The translations under genes were made by a program, and so were the position numbers. A DNA stretch of 29,495 bases from Prasinococcaceae sp. CCMP 1430 (taxonomy: Eukaryota; Prasinodermophyta; Palmophyllophyceae; Prasinococcales; Prasinococcaceae), in contig RQSC01000029.1 of the NCBI GenBank assembly GCA_013416795.1, positions 311,773 through 341,267 of the forward strand, written 5' to 3'. This document shows, piece by piece, positions 8,817 through 17,849 of the stretch (position 1 is the first letter of the stretch; each line of letters starts with the position of its first letter). The notes beneath the pieces are model-generated. The model was not told the DNA's origin and did not search any database. It saw nothing but the letters and a program-made list of their open reading frames with translations.

Positions 8817-11800
8817 TCAGCGCGCCAGCCTGGCGTGCTCGCTCTTGAGCTCGTACACGGTGGGGAACGCGGCGTTGGCGACGTCCGCCGGCTGCCCGGC
8901 GTAGTACGATGCCATGAATCTGGGCGTCGACAGGCGCTTGTTCCCGCGCCAGTCTGGCATTCGAAGCGGCACCAGCCTGTGCGGAGTGCCGACCCTGCCC
9001 TGGAGACTGTCGGCCGTGATGGAGCCGAGATCGGACACCGTGTCGGTCCACTCGGAGCTGCCGTCGAGCACGAGGAGGGAGCCGTCGATATTAAAATTCG
9101 CGCGCGCGGTGTCGCCATGCGTCTGGACGTCCACCGCGACGTGCGCGAGCGACACGGCCGCGCTGAGGTCGTACGCGATCTTGCCGATGACGCTCTCGAC
9201 GCCCCCCATGCGCATCGACATGACCTGGCAGATCTTCTTGCCGTCAGCGTCCAGGCGTGCGTCAAACCTGAAGAAATTGTCACCGTCCTGGACGTCAAAG
9301 ACAACACCCAGCGAGCTGTTGGGCGTGAGCACGCCCTCGATCGCGATCTCTGTGGGAAAGTAGCCAGCCTCCCAGCTGCTCTCGGCGTCGCTGCCCATGA
9401 GGAAGGTAGGAGTGTACGATGTGCTGTCGCACAGCGAAGGGTCGCTCTGGTTGAGATTGAGCTCCAGGAGAGAGGCGGGGGCCTCTATGCCTTCGCCGGA
9501 GATGAGCGACCACGTCAGGTCCTGGCCACTCTCGCTCAGCGTCTTGGAGACGTCGTGAGGGCCGAACCAGAGCGGCCGCCTGCTGTCCTCCTCAGGCAGG
9601 TCGCTGAGCGTCGAGAAGTCGATGCTGTCGACGAATGTGTCGTTGGACAAGGCAAAGGAGAGCGCAGCCTCCACGCGCGCCACCCTCTCAGAGGTCTCTT
9701 GCAGCCAATCGCGCACCGAGCGCGCGCTTCCGTCGTCCTCGTTGACCACGATGACGTCGTCGACGGTGAGCGTGCCATCATAGCCAAGGGCCCCTGCTGC
9801 GCTCGCATCGTTGCGCGTCATGGCCATGTGGTGCTTGAAGACGGTGCTCCTCCAGCCGAAGGCGGTGGTGCCATCTTCGCCGCCCTCGGGGCTGATCCTC
9901 TGCGCGGTATCGACGCCGCACACCAGCGGGCACACGTTGGGCTTCCCCGGGCTCGCGTTTTCGTGGCCGCTCCACACGTAGCTGTCGCCGCAGCGCTGCA
10001 GGCTGCCCATCGACTCGTCGTACGAATCAGGGTAGTCGAAGTTGTAGGAGACGTAGTGGGCGTCCTCGTGGTCGACGTCGGGGTGGCGCAGGTAGTACGT
10101 CTCGCCGCCTGAGTCCAGACCGCTCGGCAGAGGGCGATCCACGTCGGCGAGCTCGCAATCCGAATATTGCGAGTCCTTGTCCATCTCGTCGCACCCGAAC
10201 CAGATGCCCCCCGCTCCAAGGATAGCGTCGCGGAACGTCAACGGCGCGCCATCGTCCTCAAAGCCGCCGTCGTAGTCGTACTGGTCATACAGCTTCCAGC
10301 CCCTGAGGTTGCACGGCACGTCGCCAATGTTGATAATCTCCAACCAGTCCTCAGGATCGCCGCGCGGGTGCACTTCGTTGATCTTGAGGGCGTCTACTTC
10401 GCACACCAAAGGCACGTAGTCGTCGGGGACCTCTATGACGCCTGTGTCTCCCACGCCCACAGCTCGTGGGGGGGTGCCAAAGAGATCGTCCAGGCTGAAG
10501 CCAGGAGGAAGGTCATCGAGCCAGCCGCCGGGCGGAGGCGGACTCAGCAGGTCGTAATCACTGTACTCTTGGTCGTGGTACTCACTGTACTCTTGGTAGT
10601 TGTACTCACTGTACTCTTGGTAGTTGTAATCACTGTAGTTTTGGTCGTGGTACTCACTGTACTCTTGGTAGTTGTAATCACTGTAATTTTGGTCGTGGTA
10701 ATCACCGTACCCGTAGTCGTAGTAATCACCGTAACCATGGAGGTGGTAATCACTGTACTCTTGGTCGTGGTACTCACTGTACTCTTGGTAGTTGTAATCA
10801 CTGTAATTTTGGTCGTGGTACTCACTGTACTCTTGGTAGTTGTAATCACTGTACTCTTGGTCGTGGTACTCACTGTACTCTTGGTAGTCGTAATCACTGT
10901 AATTTTGGTCGTGGTAATCACTGTACTCTTGGTAGTTGTAATCACTGTAATTTTGGTCGTGGTACTCACCGTACCCGTAGTCGTAGTAATCACCGTAACC
11001 ATGGAGGTGGTAATCACTGTACTCTTGGTCGTGGTACTCACTGTACTCTTGGTAGTTGTAATCACTGTAATTTTGGTCGTGGTAATCACTGTACTCTTGG
11101 TAGTTGTAATCACTGTAATTTTGGTCGTGGTACTCACTGTACTCTTGGTAGTTGTAATCACTGTAATTTTGGTCGTGGTAATCACTGTACTCTTGGTAGT
11201 TGTAATCACTGTAATTTTGGTCGTGGTACTCACCGTACCCGTAGTCGTAGTAATCACCGTAACCATGGAGGTGGTAATCACTGTACTCTTGGTCGTGGTC
11301 CGGCGAGGGCGCGTCCGGCGAGGGCGCGTCCGGCGGCGGCGAATCAGGCGGCGCGGAAGGTGCGCTCGGCACGTCCGTCTGGCCGAACAAGTTCCACCCC
11401 CAGCAGAGGATTTCGACGTCGGTCTGCGCGACGCCGCACGTGTGGTACGCTCCGGCGCTCACGGAGGACCACGTGCCCACGCCGCTGGGAACAGTTGTCT
11501 GGCCGTTGATATTGTATCCCCAGCAGTGCAGCGCGGAGTCCACCTGCGCGATGCCGCACGTGTGCCGAAGTCCGGCGCTCACCGAGGACCACGCGCCCAT
11601 GCCGCTTGGAACGGTTGTCTGGTCGTACTCGTCATATCCCCAGCAGTGCAGCACGCCGTCCGCCTGCGCGATGCCGCACGTGTGGTAACCTCCGACGCTC
11701 ACGGAGGACCACGCGCCCACGCCGCTTGGCACGTCCGTCTGGCCGTAGTCGCCATATCCCCAGCAGTGCATCGCGCCGTCGCCTTGCGCGATCCCACACG

Positions 11801-14800
11801 TGTGAAGTCCTCCGGCGCTCACGGAGGACCACGCGCTCACACCGCTCGGCATGGTAGTCCGGTTGTAGGTGCTGTGTCCCCAGCAGTGCAGCGCGCCATT
11901 GCTCTGCGCGATGCCGCACGTGTGCTCATGCCCGGCGCTCACTGAGGACCACGCGCTCACATTGCTCGGCACGTCCGTCTGGCCATGCCCTGTTGCTCCC
12001 CAGCAGTGCAGCGTGCCATCGTCCTTCGCGATGCCGCACGTGTGCTCATGTCCGGTGCTCACGGAAGACCACGCGCTCACATGGCTAGACACGTTCGTGG
12101 GCCTGCGGTACTCGTCGTCGCCGTCGTATTCAGAATCGATGTAGGAGGTATCTCCCCAACAGCGCAGCTCGCCGTCGGCGTGCGCGAGGTCGCACGTGTG
12201 GAACAGTCCGGCGCTCACAGAGTGGGGTGGGCTCGGCGGTGGGCTCGGCAGTGGGCTCGGCGGTGGGCTTGGCGGCGGAGACGGCGGTGGGCTTGGAGGG
12301 GAGCTCGGTGTGTGCGGGCTCGGATCGTAAAAACCCCACACCATCACGCCGCCAGGAATGTTCGTCTGGCCTTGCTCGTCGGCTCCCCAGCAGTGCAGCG
12401 CGCCGTCGGCCTGCGCAACGCCGCACGTGTGGTAGGAACCGGCACCCACGGAGGACCAAGCACTCACGACCACAGGCACGTCCGTCTGACCATATTCATT
12501 CCATCCCCAGCAGTGCAGCGCGCCGTCGGCCAGCGCGACGCCGCACGTGTGGTAGGAGCCGGTGCTCACGGAGGACCACACACTCACGACCACAGGGACG
12601 TCCGTCTGACCATATGCATTCCATCCCCAGCAGTGCAGCACGCCGTCGGCCTGCGCGACGCCGCACGTGTGGTAGGAGCCGGTGCTCACGGAGGCCCACG
12701 CACTCACAACGACCGGAACGTCAGTCTCGCCATTGCCATTATATCCCCAGCAGTGCAGTGCACCGTCGGCCTGCGCGATGCCGCACGTGTGGTAGGAACC
12801 GGCGCTCACGAAGGACCACGCACTCACATTGACCGGCACGTCCGTCTGGCCATCGCTGTTAGATCCCCAGCAGTGCAGCGCGCCGTCCGCCTGGCGCTAC
12901 GGCGTGCACACCATCCTCGGCCGCGAGTGGGAGGACCACGCACTCACAACCACCGGAACGTCCGTCTGGCCAACGCCGTTATATCCCCAGCAGTGCAGCG
13001 CGCCGTCGGCCTGCGCGATGCCGCACGTGTGGTAGACACCGGCGCTCGCGGAGGACCACGCGCTCACAACCACCGGCACATCCGTCTGGCCCTCGCCGTT
13101 CGATCCCCAGCAGTGCAGCGCGCCGTCGGCTCGCGCGATGCCGCACGTGTGGTACTGTCCCGTGGCCCCGGGGAAAGCCTCGCCAGCGGCGGCCGACGGG
13201 TCCTCCGGCGAGTACGGTGAAGACGGAGTAGGGCTCGGTGTGTGCGGGCTCGGATCGTAAAAACCCCACACCATCACGCCGCTAGGAACGTTCGTCTGGC
13301 CTTGCTCGTCGGCTCCCCAGCAGTGCAGCGCGCCGTCGGCCTGCGCGACGCCGCATGTATGGTAGAAACCGGCACCCACGGAGGACCACGCACTCACGAC
13401 CACAGGCACGTCCGTCTGTGCAGCGCGCCGTCGGCCTGCGCGACGCCGCATGTATGGTAGAAACCGGCACCCACGGAGGACCAAGCACTCACGACCACAG
13501 GCACGTCCGTCCGACCATCGCTGTCGACTCCCCAGCAGTGCAGGGCGTCGTCGGCCTGCGCGATGCCGCACGTGTGCTGGCTTCCAGCGCTCACGGAGGA
13601 CCACGCACTCACGACGACCGGCACGTCCGTCCGACCATTGTCGTTCGATCCCCAGCAGTGCAGCGCGTCGTCGGCCTGCGCGATGCCGCACGTGTGATAC
13701 CATCCGGCGCTCACGGACGACCACGCACTCACGACCACAGGCACGTCCGTCTGACCACCGCCATTAAATCCCCAGCAGTGCAGTACACCGTCGGCCTGCG
13801 CGATGCCGCACGTGTGGAAGGAGCCGGCGCTCACGAAGGACCACGCACTCACATTGACCGGCGCGTCCGTCTGGCCATCGCTGTTAGATCCCCAGCAGTG
13901 CAGCGCGCCGTCCGCCTGCGCGATGCCGCACGTGTGGTAGGAGCCGGCGCTCACGGAGGACCACGCACTCACAACCACCGGAACGTCCGTCTGGCCAACG
14001 CCGTTTGTTCGTCTGGCCTTGCTCGTCGGCTCCCCAGCAGTGCAGCGCGTCGTCGGCCTGCGCGACGCCGCATGTATGGTAGAAACCGGCACCCACGGAG
14101 GACCACGCACTCACGACCACAGGCACGTCCGTCTGGCCACCGCCATTAAATCCCCAGCAGTACAGCGCGTCGTCGGCCTGCGCGATGCCGCACGTGTGGT
14201 GGACTCCAGCGCTCACGGAGGACCATGCACTCACGACGACCGGTACGTCCGTCTGGCCATCGCCGTTAGATCCCCAGCAATGCAGCACGCCGTCGGCCTG
14301 CGCAACGCCGCACGTGTGGTAGGAGCCGGCGCTCACAGAGGACCACGCACTCACAACCACCGGCACGTCCGTCTGACCATCTACATTCCATCCCCAGCAG
14401 TGCAGCGCGCCGTCCGCCTGCGCGATACCGCACGTGTGGTACTCTCCGGCGCTCACGGAGGACCACGCACCTACGCTGCTCGGCACGTGCGTCTGGCCCT
14501 CGCCGTTCGATCCCCAGCAGTGCAGCGCGCCGTCGGCCTGCGCGATGCCGCACGTGTGGTAGGAGCCGGCGCTCACGGAGGACCACGCACTCACATTGAC
14601 CGGCACGTCCGTCTGGCCCTCTATGCTGCGTCCCCAGCAGTGCAGCGCGCCATCGTCATGCGCGATGCCGCATGTGTGCTCACGTCCTGCGCCAACGGAG
14701 GACCACGCACTCACATTGACCGGCACGTCCGTCTGGCCGTACACGTTGTCTCCCCAGCAGTGCAGCGCGCCGTCCGCCTGCGCGATGCCGCACGTGTGCG

Positions 14801-15103
14801 TGTATCCTGCGCCCCCGGGAAAAGCCTCGCCAGCGGCGGCCGACGGGTCCTCCGGCGCGTACGGGCTCGGCGGTAGAGATGGCGGTGGGCTCGGCAAAGA
14901 ATTTGGCGGGGATGGGCTCGGCGGTGCGCTCGGCGGCGGCGGGCTCGGCGGCGGGCTCGGCGGCGGGCTCGGGGGGAGGCTCGGCGGCGGGCTCCGAACA
15001 ACGCTACTCGCGCGAGCTCTGCGAGGTGTGCATCCGCCGCCGCTGCCGCTGCCACTGCCGCCGCCGCTGCCGCCGCCGCGCGTTTGCGTGCACTGCGCCG
15101 CAT
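8817..15103 (-). CDS. Giant modular secreted-type CWG-repeat / Tyr-rich / lamin-tail protein, disrupted as assembled
   Basis: The main frame runs from about 14990 down to the TGA at 8817. It encodes, N to C: a Pro/Ser linker; about 26 CWG units of 40 residues; Pro-Ser linkers at about 13160-13250 and 12225-12320; a Tyr/Asp repeat block (10550-11310); a lamin-tail domain (about 10410-9925); and a C-terminal domain of about 370 residues I do not recognise, partly beta-rich (VVFDVQDGDNFFRFDARLD). Each unit carries HTCGIAQADGALHCWG, then GQTDVP and VSAWSSVSAG, with two Cys that could pair, as in secreted RCC1/BNR-like repeats. The 5' end is unresolved: an ATG at 15103 opens a signal-peptide-like stretch (MRRSARKR then Ala-rich) but in another frame, so a small intron or frame error lies near 15000. 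Three further breaks exist: a 22-nt insertion near 13989-14010, a 25-nt deletion near 13418, and a TAG inside 12894-12929. The uninterrupted part is 8817-12839. An extracellular or cell-surface role is inferred from Cys pairs, linkers and the paralogue's signal peptide. Confidence 0.7.
9925..10410 (-). other. Lamin-tail domain (LTD) within the modular protein
   Basis: The encoded segment reads LKINEVHPRGDPEDWLEIIN, then LRGWKLYDQ, ILGAGGIWFGC, LPSGLDSGGETYYLRHPD, MGSLQRCGDSYVW and SPGKPNVCP. This is the LTD pattern (INEV...DWLEIIN, GW.L.D, SGGE.YYL.., G..RC.D, PG.PN), a small beta-sandwich common in secreted bacterial and algal proteins as well as in lamins. The acidic composition fits calcium or polycation binding, but that is inference. 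Confidence 0.85.
10553..11310 (-). repeat. Tyr/Asp-rich coding repeat with exact 264-nt higher-order period
   Basis: The protein here is built of 8-residue words such as EYSDYHDQ and NYSDYNYQ, almost entirely Y, D, E, S, H, N, Q. A diagnostic variant (HLHGYGDYYDYGYG) recurs with its CCATGG at 10735, 10999 and 11263, that is, every 264 nt (88 codons). Within each period the 24-nt words alternate. The complement strand is also open and would give Val/Leu/Ile repeats, a by-product of the codons used. Perfect frame conservation and near-identity of words suggest recent expansion with selection on the Tyr-rich reading. Confidence 0.9.
11341..14830 (-). repeat. Array of 120-nt (40-residue) CWG units
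   Basis: The CCCCAGCAG word (encoding CWG on the minus strand) recurs every 120 nt, for example at 11519, 11639, 11759, 11879 and 11999. I count about 7 units in 11341-12180, 7 in 12360-13150 and 12 in 13310-14830. They are separated by Pro/Ser linkers. Blocks are duplicated: linkers with PEDPSAAAGEAFPG occur at about 13160-13210 and 14812-14862. The unit with GADEQGQTN followed by VMVWGFYDPSPHTPS occurs near 12315-12400 and 13245-13330, and a truncated form sits at 14011. Confidence 0.9.
12894..12929. other. 36-nt same-orientation complement patch inside a CWG unit
   Basis: Flanks on both sides match the sister copy at about 13875-14005 exactly for more than 40 nt. Between them each of the 36 bases is the Watson-Crick complement of the base at the same position in the sister (13919-13954), without reversal. 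For example, observed GCGCTACGGCGTGCAC stands opposite expected CGCGATGCCGCACGTG. The patch covers exactly 12 codons of the minus-strand frame and creates one TAG; the frame resumes after it. Confidence 0.9.
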
Positions 15104-15609
15104 CCCCCCGGCAGTTTCCCTTTTTTCTTTACGTTTGATCTTTGGATTAGCAAAGCGCGTTGAGTGCAAAGTGATACGGAATTGTGGACAGAAAAAATAC
15201 GAACATTTTAATCGCACTGTAATCGCACCCTTCCAAGAAGAACTACTCACTGAACAGAGTGATGATGGTAGTAGTTTTCACAGAGTACTGGTCAAGACTA
15301 CGAGGGCATTTTGGGCGCCCTCCTAGGCGCCTGATTGCGCGCCCGCTCTCTCTCTCTCTCTCTGCTCTCTCTCTCTCTTCCTCTCTCTCTCTCTCTCTCT
15401 GTCGTAAGTTTAGCCACGCATCCTCAGCAGTATGCGCAAGGCACCGGATCGCAGAGCGCCTCTCTGCATGGCCACGTTGGCAGCTTACGACGTACGACCG
15501 CGCGACGCCATCCTTTGTCGGCCAATCAATACTCATACAGCAATTGCCCCTCCACGAAGCGGCGCGGCGCAGTCGCGACCAGCAGGCTGCCATCGCGCGC
15601 GAGGTCGAC
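15104..15609. other. Intergenic region between the two CWG-repeat genes
   Basis: It holds the 3' flank of the upstream minus-strand paralogue and presumably the promoter of the large gene. 15120-15300 is unusually AT-rich for the window. A CT-dinucleotide microsatellite fills about 15342-15401. A plus-strand frame crossing the region and the array is a shadow of the array. I see no other gene. Confidence 0.5.
15342..15401. repeat. CT/GA dinucleotide microsatellite
   Basis: Nearly uninterrupted CT repeats, broken by single G or TC variants, lie between the two CWG-repeat genes. On the transcribed (minus) strand this is a GA tract. Confidence 0.9.
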
Positions 15610-16815
15610 TTAGAACGGCGGCGGCGCGTCCGGCGGCGGCGCGTCCGGCGACGGCGGCCACGCCGCGTTAGGAAAGCCCATGGGAAAGCCCATTGGCGAG
15701 TCATGGGAAAGAAGGCCCCGCGTTGGCGGGCTCGGCTTGAAAAAGTCCCACGCGATCACGTCACTCGGAACGTCTGTCTGACCATCGCCGTTGTGTCCCC
15801 AGCAGTGCATCGTTCCGCCGGCCTGCGCGACGCCGCACGTGTGATCTTCGCCGGCGCTCGCGGAGGACCACGCGCTTACATCACTCGGCACGCCCGTCTG
15901 ACCATCGCCGTTGTATCCCCAGCAGTGCAACGATCCGTCGGCCTGCGCGACGCCGCAATTGTGATACGATCCGGCACTCACGGAGGACCACGCACTCACG
16001 CCACTCGGCACATCCGTCTGACCGTTGGCATTGTATCCCCAGCAGTACATCGCGCCATCGGCCTGCGCGATACCGCATGTGTGCTCCCCTCCGGTGCTCA
16101 CGGAGGACCACGCGTTCACGCCGCTCGGCACGTCCGTCTGACCGTAGTTGTCGTCTCCCCAGCAGTGCATCGCGCCGTCGCCTCGCGCGATGCCGCACGT
16201 GTGATACCATCCGGCGCTCACGGAGGACCATTCGCCCACGCCGCCGGGAACAGTTGTCTGGCCGTTGCTATTCCGTCCCCAGCAATGCATCGCGCCGTCG
16301 TCCCGCGCGATGCCGCACGTGTAATATCCTCCGCTGCTCACGGAGGCCCACGCGCTCACATGGCTCGGCACGGTAGTCTGACCATCGCCGTTATATCCCC
16401 AGCAGTGCATCGCGCCGTCCGCCTGCGCAACGCCACACGTGTGGTATTTCCCGGCGCTCGCGGAGGACCACGCGCCCACGCCCCTCGGCACGTCCGTCTG
16501 ACCGTAGTTGTTGTCTCCCCAGCAGTGCAGCGCGCCGTCGTCTTGCGCGATGCCACACGTGTGGAAACTTCCGGCGCTCGCGAAAAAGGAGGAGGAGGAG
16601 GAGGAGGAAGAGGAGGGGGCATGGGGGGCACGAAGGCTGTCCACAGCATGGCGGAGGCCGCCGCTGCGCGCGTCGCGCGATGAGGAGCCCTCAGCGGCGG
16701 TGGCGCCGTACGGTGCGGCGCACAGCGCGAGCAGCAGCGCGAGCAGCAGCGCGAGCAGCGGTGCTGCGAAGGGCACGGCCAGCCATTGTATGCAAGCCCG
16801 AGGCCGGCAGGCCAT
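15610..16815 (-). CDS. Secreted CWG-repeat (RCC1-like) protein, seven units
   Basis: An intact single-exon protein of 401 residues. The start is the ATG giving MACRPRACIQWLAVPF, because a textbook signal peptide follows: a basic N-region, a Leu/Ala core (LLALLLALLLALCAAPYG), and probable cleavage near ATAAEG. A Ser-rich stretch (about residues 72-80) leads into seven 40-residue units with HTCGIA, DGAMHCWG, GQTDVP and VSAWSSVSAG. The protein ends in a Pro-rich tail (PPSPDAPPPDAPPPF). The seven units would suit a seven-bladed propeller with one disulfide per blade; that is inference. It is a tandem paralogue of the larger disrupted gene just downstream, sharing the unit and the WDFFKPSP/WGFYDPSP-type unit-to-linker transition, but it lacks the Tyr-rich and lamin-tail parts. 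Confidence 0.85.
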   Translation of the reverse strand: MACRPRACIQWLAVPFAAPLLALLLALLLALCAAPYGATAAEGSSSRDARSGGLRHAVDSLRAPHAPSSSSSSSSSFFASAGSFHTCGIAQDDGALHCWGDNNYGQTDVPRGVGAWSSASAGKYHTCGVAQADGAMHCWGYNGDGQTTVPSHVSAWASVSSGGYYTCGIARDDGAMHCWGRNSNGQTTVPGGVGEWSSVSAGWYHTCGIARGDGAMHCWGDDNYGQTDVPSGVNAWSSVSTGGEHTCGIAQADGAMYCWGYNANGQTDVPSGVSAWSSVSAGSYHNCGVAQADGSLHCWGYNGDGQTGVPSDVSAWSSASAGEDHTCGVAQAGGTMHCWGHNGDGQTDVPSDVIAWDFFKPSPPTRGLLSHDSPMGFPMGFPNAAWPPSPDAPPPDAPPPF

Positions 16816-16905
16816 CGTTTCCGCGAGGCACTGAGCAGGGGCGGACAGGGGCCCGCCTGCCGTCGGCGGGGGTTGCGACGCGTGCAAACGGCGCACGCGC
16901 GCGCG

Positions 16906-17763
16906 CTACGGCCGCCAGGCGATCGCCGGCCGGCCCCCCTTTCGGCCCTGTCCCCGCCCGCCGCCCCTCCCGCCCTCCTGGAACTGTTGCATGGCCTTCC
17001 ATACGCCTGCGCGAGTCACCTCGGACATCGTGTCGACGAAGTACAGCCTCTCCGCCCTCAAGCGAGAGAACGGTTCGCGCGCCACTTCGTACAGGATCTC
17101 GTCCAGTTGTGCGAGGCTCTTATCAGTCGGCACCACAAGCAGCTCGACCTCGCGGTGATGCGTGTACTGCGCGACGTCTGGATCATCGTCGAGGCGGCAC
17201 TCTACCTTGCCGATCATGCAGTTGTCGATCACGCCCTGGATTTTCCTGCCGTCGTGCCCAGGCGTCGCTGTGAGCGCGACGATGCGCGCCTTGATGTTCG
17301 CTTTGCTCAACGACTCCACCACGTTGACGAAGGCATACTTGCCACTTGCGTGGTGCGCCTCGTCCACAACCACGCACACCACTCGCTCCTGCGGGCACGA
17401 TGCGTTCATGATGTCCTTCTCCACACATTGCGGCGTCGCAAACACCACGCGCTTCGTCTGCCAGAGCGCACGGCGCTTTGCGCTGGGCCCGCTCGATCCG
17501 GTCATCTGCACCACATGCGCCGGATCGAAGCCGACGGCTGCCTGGACCGCCCTCATCTGCTGGTCGACCAGCGGCTTCGTGGCGGCCAAGAAGATAATGA
17601 TGCCTTGAGGATACCAACGGTAGAAGTTGGCCATCACCACGCCAGCGATGAGCGTCTTGCCCAAGCCCGTCGGAAGGCAGATCATCGTGTTCTCGAAGAG
17701 CGCCGATGCGACCATCTCGAACTGATACTCACGACGAGGGGGATACGTGGGGTACTNGCCCAA
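16906..17763 (-). pseudogene. FANCM/MPH1-type DEAH helicase fragment (N-terminal ATPase lobe only)
   Basis: The frame reads YPTYPPRREYQ, motif I CLPTGLGKTLIA, motif Ia ATKPLVDQQ, motif II VVVDEAHHASGKYAF and motif III ALTATPG. MVASALFENT, NFYRWYP, MTGSSGPSAKR, QCVEKDI and YTHHREVELLVVP complete a good match to FANCM/Hef/Fml1, fork-remodelling DNA helicases. Family members continue with an insert domain and a second RecA lobe. Here the reading breaks off after VTRAGVWKAMQQFQ into Gly/Arg-rich residues and a TAG at 16906-16908, only 90 nt before the next gene. Upstream the frame meets the N at 17757 about ten residues before the Q-motif-like region; it stays open beyond (LLRRHIHCRGLG) but that may be chance. 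So it is a gene cut by the assembly, a remnant, or a gene with an unseen splice. I see no good donor at the break. Confidence 0.75.
17757..17757. other. Single N: probable contig join
   Basis: One undetermined base lies inside the helicase frame, immediately before an unrelated plus-strand gene. With the similar N at 20682, also at a cut gene, this suggests a scaffold gap written as 1 nt rather than a single unread base. Confidence 0.6.
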
Positions 17764-17849
17764 ACCACGGCAGTGAATGTGGCGCCTCAGTAGGGGCTCG
17801 CCGTAAGTTGCGGCCAGCGCTGGCGCTCGTGGCGGCGTACCGGCTGTCG

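Noticed and set aside
8355-10112. Plus-strand 585-codon frame across the DUF4504-like gene end and the C-terminus of the modular protein
   Set aside because: It crosses a gene end and an intergenic G-rich tract and is antisense to a lamin-tail protein. No domain is visible.
10553-11310. CRISPR-like array
   Set aside because: The repeats have no unique spacers and are coding. The context is eukaryotic.
10167-11945. Long plus-strand open frame of Val/Leu/Ile/Thr repeats opposite the Tyr-rich block
   Set aside because: It is the mirror of the codons used for Tyr, Asp, Glu, His and Gln on the minus strand. The minus reading has coherent domains on both sides and the plus reading has none.
12894-12929. 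The 36-nt patch as a simple local inversion
   Set aside because: The reverse complement of the sister segment does not align to the patch, whereas the unreversed complement aligns at every base.
15259-16683. Plus-strand frame with RDAARV / SPAVHRA repeats opposite the CWG units, and similar frames at 11985-14876
   Set aside because: These are shadows of the 120-nt units. The minus strand has the signal peptide, conserved Cys/Trp and linkers.
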